This document shows positions 5,963 to 8,609 of a DNA stretch of 8,609 nucleotides, piece by piece. Under the pieces are notes generated by a model. That model was not told the origin of the DNA and did no database searches. It worked only from the letters and a program-made list of their open reading frames with translations. Position 1 is the first letter of the stretch; each line of letters opens with the position of its first letter. The stretch is from the NCBI GenBank assembly GCA_037384225.1, contig JARROD010000152.1, positions 1 through 8,609 of the forward strand, given 5' to 3'. This DNA comes from JARROD01 sp037384225 (GTDB lineage Bacteria; Pseudomonadota; Gammaproteobacteria; Pseudomonadales; Cellvibrionaceae). A program made the position numbers and the translations under genes.

Positions 5963-5980
5963 AGTAGTGAAACACAATGA
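5939..5980 (+). CDS. Possible 13-codon leader peptide coupled to nirC
   Basis: A GTG 10 bases after AGGAGGAG opens a 13-codon frame (VAESIISNSSETQ). Its TGA overlaps the nirC ATG as ATGA, a classic translational-coupling arrangement. The nirC ATG itself has no good ribosome binding site nearby, whereas the strong site lies about 48 bases upstream, where only this frame can use it. Codons 6-8 form the 3' arm of the outer inverted repeat. Whether the peptide is made is unknown; the frame is short enough to arise by chance. Confidence 0.35.
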   Translation: MAESIISNSSETQ

Positions 5981-6366
5981 AACCAAAATTGCGTTTATTT
6001 CAGTTCGCACTGGCGCTGTTTATTTTCTTATCTTTATTTCAAGTGCGCGTAGATCTACACGCGGAAAGCCGCGCGCAAAACGATGTTGACGGCAAGGCCG
6101 GCACGCATCGGGCACTGACGAAGCAGCGCCGGCAACAATTGCTTCACCTGTTACACCAAGACTGTGGCTCCTGCCACGGCATGACGTTAAAAGGAGGACT
6201 GGGCCCGCCACTATTGGCGCCCAACCTGCAAAACCAATCGGAACAGGCGCTTACCGAAGTTATTCTCTTTGGCCGCCCCACCACGGCGATGCCTCCCTGG
6301 GAGCATATTCTGAGCGAATCTGAAGCCCGCTGGTTGGCGCGATACTTAAAAAATGGGGGAGATTAA
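5977..6366 (+). CDS. nirC: NirC, periplasmic monoheme cytochrome c of the heme d1/NirS system
   Basis: A 129-residue protein with a signal peptide (hydrophobic core about 9-22, likely cut after Ala29 or Ala33). A single class I heme c domain follows, with CGSCHG at 63-67, then a GGLGPPLLAPNL stretch and Met105 in TAMPPW as the probable sixth ligand. The QDCGSCHGMTLKGGLGP and AMPPW...LSESEARWLARYL signatures fit NirC, and also resemble the N-terminal cytochrome domain of NirN. The short length and position right before nirF favour NirC. NirC has been implicated in NirS maturation and can donate electrons to NirS. The upstream frame is closed by a TGA at 5968-5970, so this ATG is the first possible one. 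It lacks a good ribosome binding site and probably depends on coupling from the short upstream frame. nirF follows after two bases. Confidence 0.9.
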   Translation: MKPKLRLFQFALALFIFLSLFQVRVDLHAESRAQNDVDGKAGTHRALTKQRRQQLLHLLHQDCGSCHGMTLKGGLGPPLLAPNLQNQSEQALTEVILFGRPTTAMPPWEHILSESEARWLARYLKNGGD

Positions 6367-6368
6367 AA

Positions 6369-7586
6369 ATGCCGCTTTTTCAGGATTACCGACAAGGTCT
6401 AGTGCTGTTAATTTGCTACCTCCTAAGTGCTTGTAGCAGTCTATCAAGCTCGCCTCGAGCCACGGGTGACCTCGGACTGATCATTGAACGAGCCAGTGGC
6501 AAAGTGCAACTGATCGATACCAGTAGCGCTAAAAGCTATGCCACAATAGGCAACCTGGGCGATTTGTCTCACGCATCGGTAGTCTATTCCAGAGACCAAC
6601 GCTATGCCTATATTTTTGCCCGCGACGGCGGACTCAGCAAAGTTGATCTACTCACCGAAAAACTGATACGGCGGGTGGTTCACTCTGGAAACAGTATCGG
6701 TGGGGCAATCAGTCAAGACGGTAAGCTGATTGCTGTATCCAACTATGAGCCCGGTGGAGTAAAAGTATTTCGCAGCGATACACTCGCCTTGGTTGCCGAT
6801 ATTCCAGCAACCTATTTTCACGATTCACGCACGGATAAAACCAAAAGCTCGAAAGTAGTAGGATTAGTTGACGCCCCCGGAAATCGGTTTGTCTTTAGTT
6901 TATTTGACACTGATGAAATCTGGATTTTAGACTTTTCTCAACCGACAATAGAGAACCCTTATCAACTGACAAAATTTACTCATGTGGGTCGCGCACCTTA
7001 CGATGCACTAATCACACCCGATGGGCGCCACTATATCGCCGGTCTGTTTGGCGAAGACGGTATGGCCATGCTGGACTTGTGGCATCCGGAACAAGGTGTC
7101 AGACGCATACTTCCAGACTACGGGCGCGGCGGGGAAAAACTGCCGGTTTACAAAATGCCTCATCTGGAGGGGTGGGCCGTTGCGGGTGATTTAGCGTTTG
7201 TTCCCGCCATTGGGCAGCATCAGGTATTGGTGGTAAATACCCGGACTTGGAAGTTGCAGAGCAAAATAGATGTCTACGGTCAACCGGTTTTTGTCATGGC
7301 CCGCCCGGACGGACGACAAGTGTGGGTCAATTTCGCTTTTCCCGATAATGGCAAGGTGCAAGTAATCGATGTGGACACCCTCCAAATCGCGAAAACCCTC
7401 GCCCCCGGCCCGGCCGTACTGCATATGGAATTTACCCCCCGCGGGGAGTCGGTTTGGGTCTCGGTACGCGATGCCAATAAAGTGGCTGTGTATGACACCC
7501 GGCGTTTGGAACAGACAGCGTCCCTCGCCGCCGCCAGCCCCAGCGGTATTTTCTTTACCAGCCGCGCCCATCAAATCGGCCTTTAA
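6369..7586 (+). CDS. nirF: NirF, heme d1 biogenesis protein (probable lipoprotein)
   Basis: NirF is a periplasmic beta-propeller related to the d1 domain of NirS, required for a late step of heme d1 formation; it binds a late d1 precursor, but its exact reaction is debated. The 405-residue product starts with a short hydrophobic segment ending in the lipobox LSAC (Cys22), so it is probably a lipid-anchored periplasmic protein. The propeller begins near residue 33. The DLSHAS motif holds His68, at the place of the histidine shown to be essential in Paracoccus NirF, and is followed by the YAYIFARDGGLSKVDL blade typical of the family. There is no CxxCH, which separates it from NirS and NirN. A GGGGGAG site lies 7 bases before the ATG, overlapping the end of nirC, from which it is separated by 2 bases. 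Confidence 0.96.
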   Translation: MPLFQDYRQGLVLLICYLLSACSSLSSSPRATGDLGLIIERASGKVQLIDTSSAKSYATIGNLGDLSHASVVYSRDQRYAYIFARDGGLSKVDLLTEKLIRRVVHSGNSIGGAISQDGKLIAVSNYEPGGVKVFRSDTLALVADIPATYFHDSRTDKTKSSKVVGLVDAPGNRFVFSLFDTDEIWILDFSQPTIENPYQLTKFTHVGRAPYDALITPDGRHYIAGLFGEDGMAMLDLWHPEQGVRRILPDYGRGGEKLPVYKMPHLEGWAVAGDLAFVPAIGQHQVLVVNTRTWKLQSKIDVYGQPVFVMARPDGRQVWVNFAFPDNGKVQVIDVDTLQIAKTLAPGPAVLHMEFTPRGESVWVSVRDANKVAVYDTRRLEQTASLAAASPSGIFFTSRAHQIGL

Positions 7587-7608
7587 CCTGAATTGCGGAG
7601 CAGCCTCC

Positions 7609-8046
7609 ATGGACGCAAAAATAAAACAGTTACTTGAGACATATCAACGCGGCTTTCCTCTGGCTGTTGCACCCTACCAAGAAATGGCGGAACACCTGAA
7701 TATGGAGCAGGAAGCAGTACTGGAGACCCTGAAATCCCTGCAGCAAGGCGGCGTGGTTTCCCGAGTTGGCCCGGTGTTCAACCACCGCAAGGTCGGATTC
7801 AGCACGCTGGCAGCCATGTCTGTACCCGAACAGGACGTTGAAAGTATCGCCGCGTTAATTAACAGTTATCAGGGCGTCAACCACAATTATGAAAGGGAGC
7901 ACCATTTCAATTTGTGGTTTGTTGTCACCGCGAGCAGTATTGAAGAGGTTACACAAATCATTGTCGACATAGAACAACGCACCGCTATCGAAGTAATGGA
8001 CCTGCCCATGGAGGCTCCTTATCACATTGATCTCGGGTTTATTTAG
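7609..8046 (+). CDS. nirD: NirD-like siroheme decarboxylase subunit (Lrp/AsnC fold)
   Basis: One of the paralogous NirD/NirL/NirG/NirH proteins, Lrp/AsnC-like polypeptides that decarboxylate siroheme to 12,18-didecarboxysiroheme in heme d1 synthesis. Despite the fold they are enzymes, not regulators. The 145-residue product has an N-terminal helix-turn-helix-like part (about 22-48), the SRVGPVFNHRKVG linker, and a ferredoxin-like domain with NHNYEREHHFNLWF at 91-104, ending in YHIDLGF. The ATG at 7609 is preceded by GGAG 8 bases upstream and follows nirF by 22 bases. The frame is open upstream but would overlap nirF. The name nirD rests on position after nirF and on the YHIDLGF ending; nirG is the main alternative, since the two are close paralogues. 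Confidence 0.9.
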   Translation: MDAKIKQLLETYQRGFPLAVAPYQEMAEHLNMEQEAVLETLKSLQQGGVVSRVGPVFNHRKVGFSTLAAMSVPEQDVESIAALINSYQGVNHNYEREHHFNLWFVVTASSIEEVTQIIVDIEQRTAIEVMDLPMEAPYHIDLGFI

Positions 8047-8091
8047 ACTGCAGAAACAGTCGCGGGGAAAAAAGCGGAGAAAACGAGCACA

Positions 8092-8609
8092 ATGGACAAC
8101 GAACAGCAACATTCACATTTAATGGCCGTCATCCAAAGCGGATTGGCCATTGAAAAACGGCCTTTTTTAAATCTGGCCAGACAATTGCAAACCAGCGAGC
8201 AATCCATACTCAATACGCTGAAGACCTGGCAGGACAACGGCATTATCAAACGCATGGGTATTATCGTTAACCACAATAAACTGGGCTACAGCTCCAATGC
8301 CATGGCCGTGTGGAATATCCCCGATGAAAACGTTGATGCAGTGGGAGAAAAAATCAAACTCAGCGGCCTGGCCAGTTTGTGCTATCGCCGCCGACGCCAT
8401 CGCCACTGGCCCTATAATTTGTTTTGCATGATCCACGGCAAAAATCGCGAGAGCGTCGAGAAAAGTTTGCAAACCCTGATCAATTCCTGTGGCTTAAATG
8501 ACTACCCCCATGAAGTGCTCTATACACTGCGGCAATTTAAACAGTGTGGCGGACAGTATGCTCGCACGAATACAACCTCTGAGCATCTCCCTCATGCTCA
8601 GCCCAGGAG
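8092..8609 (+). CDS. nirL: NirL-like siroheme decarboxylase subunit (3' end missing)
   Basis: The frame is open from an ATG at 8092 to the window edge, giving 172 codons and no stop, so the gene is truncated only by the window. It is a paralogue of the preceding gene: an HTH-like N-terminus (about 24-52), IIKRMGIIVNHNKLGY, then LCYRRRRHRHWPYNLFCMIHG (97-116) and YPHEVLYTLRQFKQCGGQY (138-156). These two motifs are typical of NirL and NirH. The sequence past residue 156 is probably the poorly conserved tail, so the stop should be close. The name follows the nirF-nirD-nirL order of other clusters; nirH cannot be excluded. A GGAG at 8076-8079 lies 12 bases before the ATG, which is somewhat far. 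It would pair with the preceding NirD-type subunit as a two-chain decarboxylase. Confidence 0.87.
   Translation, partial: MDNEQQHSHLMAVIQSGLAIEKRPFLNLARQLQTSEQSILNTLKTWQDNGIIKRMGIIVNHNKLGYSSNAMAVWNIPDENVDAVGEKIKLSGLASLCYRRRRHRHWPYNLFCMIHGKNRESVEKSLQTLINSCGLNDYPHEVLYTLRQFKQCGGQYARTNTTSEHLPHAQPR

Noticed and set aside
7369..7608. Upstream extension of the nirD-like frame into nirF
   Set aside because: It overlaps the conserved NirF propeller in another frame; the ATG at 7609 has a good ribosome binding site and gives the expected family length.

Overview
The window is a denitrification (nitrite to nitrous oxide) locus from a bacterium of roughly 50% GC, most likely a gammaproteobacterium. NirQ/NorQ, NirS and NorB read very close to their Pseudomonas counterparts, while the base composition, gene order and cytochrome content differ from pseudomonads. 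The assignment to Gammaproteobacteria is an inference from protein character, not a database match.

Left half, all on the minus strand, reading right to left: norQ (MoxR-type AAA+ ATPase), an 11-nt overlapping unrecognised three-helix membrane protein, then norC and norB, the two subunits of the cytochrome-c-dependent nitric oxide reductase. norC-norB have their own promoter, marked by a perfect FNR/Dnr-type box (TTGAT-N4-ATCAA) and a well-placed -10. norD, the usual partner of norQ, is not in the window; it may lie just beyond base 1, where a strong Shine-Dalgarno-like sequence follows the norB stop.

Centre: a 343-bp AT-rich divergent intergenic region. It holds a second perfect FNR/Dnr box with class-II spacing driving the plus-strand genes, and on the norQ side a TATAAT, an 11-bp palindrome and a 12-bp tandem repeat.

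Right half, all on the plus strand: a small c553/c4-like periplasmic cytochrome c, nirS (cytochrome cd1 nitrite reductase), nirC (monoheme cytochrome), nirF (periplasmic heme d1 biogenesis propeller, here with a lipobox), a nirD-like and a nirL-like siroheme decarboxylase subunit; the last runs off the right end. The remaining heme d1 genes (nirG, nirH, nirJ, nirE, nirN in other denitrifiers) would be expected beyond base 8609.

How it works together: the small cytochrome is a plausible electron donor to NirS, which reduces nitrite to NO in the periplasm; NorCB reduces NO to N2O; NorQ probably activates NorCB; the NirD/NirL-type subunits decarboxylate siroheme in the cytoplasm on the way to heme d1, and NirC/NirF act late in the periplasm. 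Matching FNR/Dnr boxes would switch both halves on together, limiting NO build-up.

The catalytic content is classical, and I do not see an entirely new enzymatic system. The least explained elements are the small membrane protein between norQ and norC, and the nirS-nirC spacer, which has the look of a structured leader RNA: a 9-bp closing inverted repeat, an internal 9-bp hairpin, a second hairpin, a strong Shine-Dalgarno and a 13-codon leader ORF ending in an ATGA overlap with nirC.
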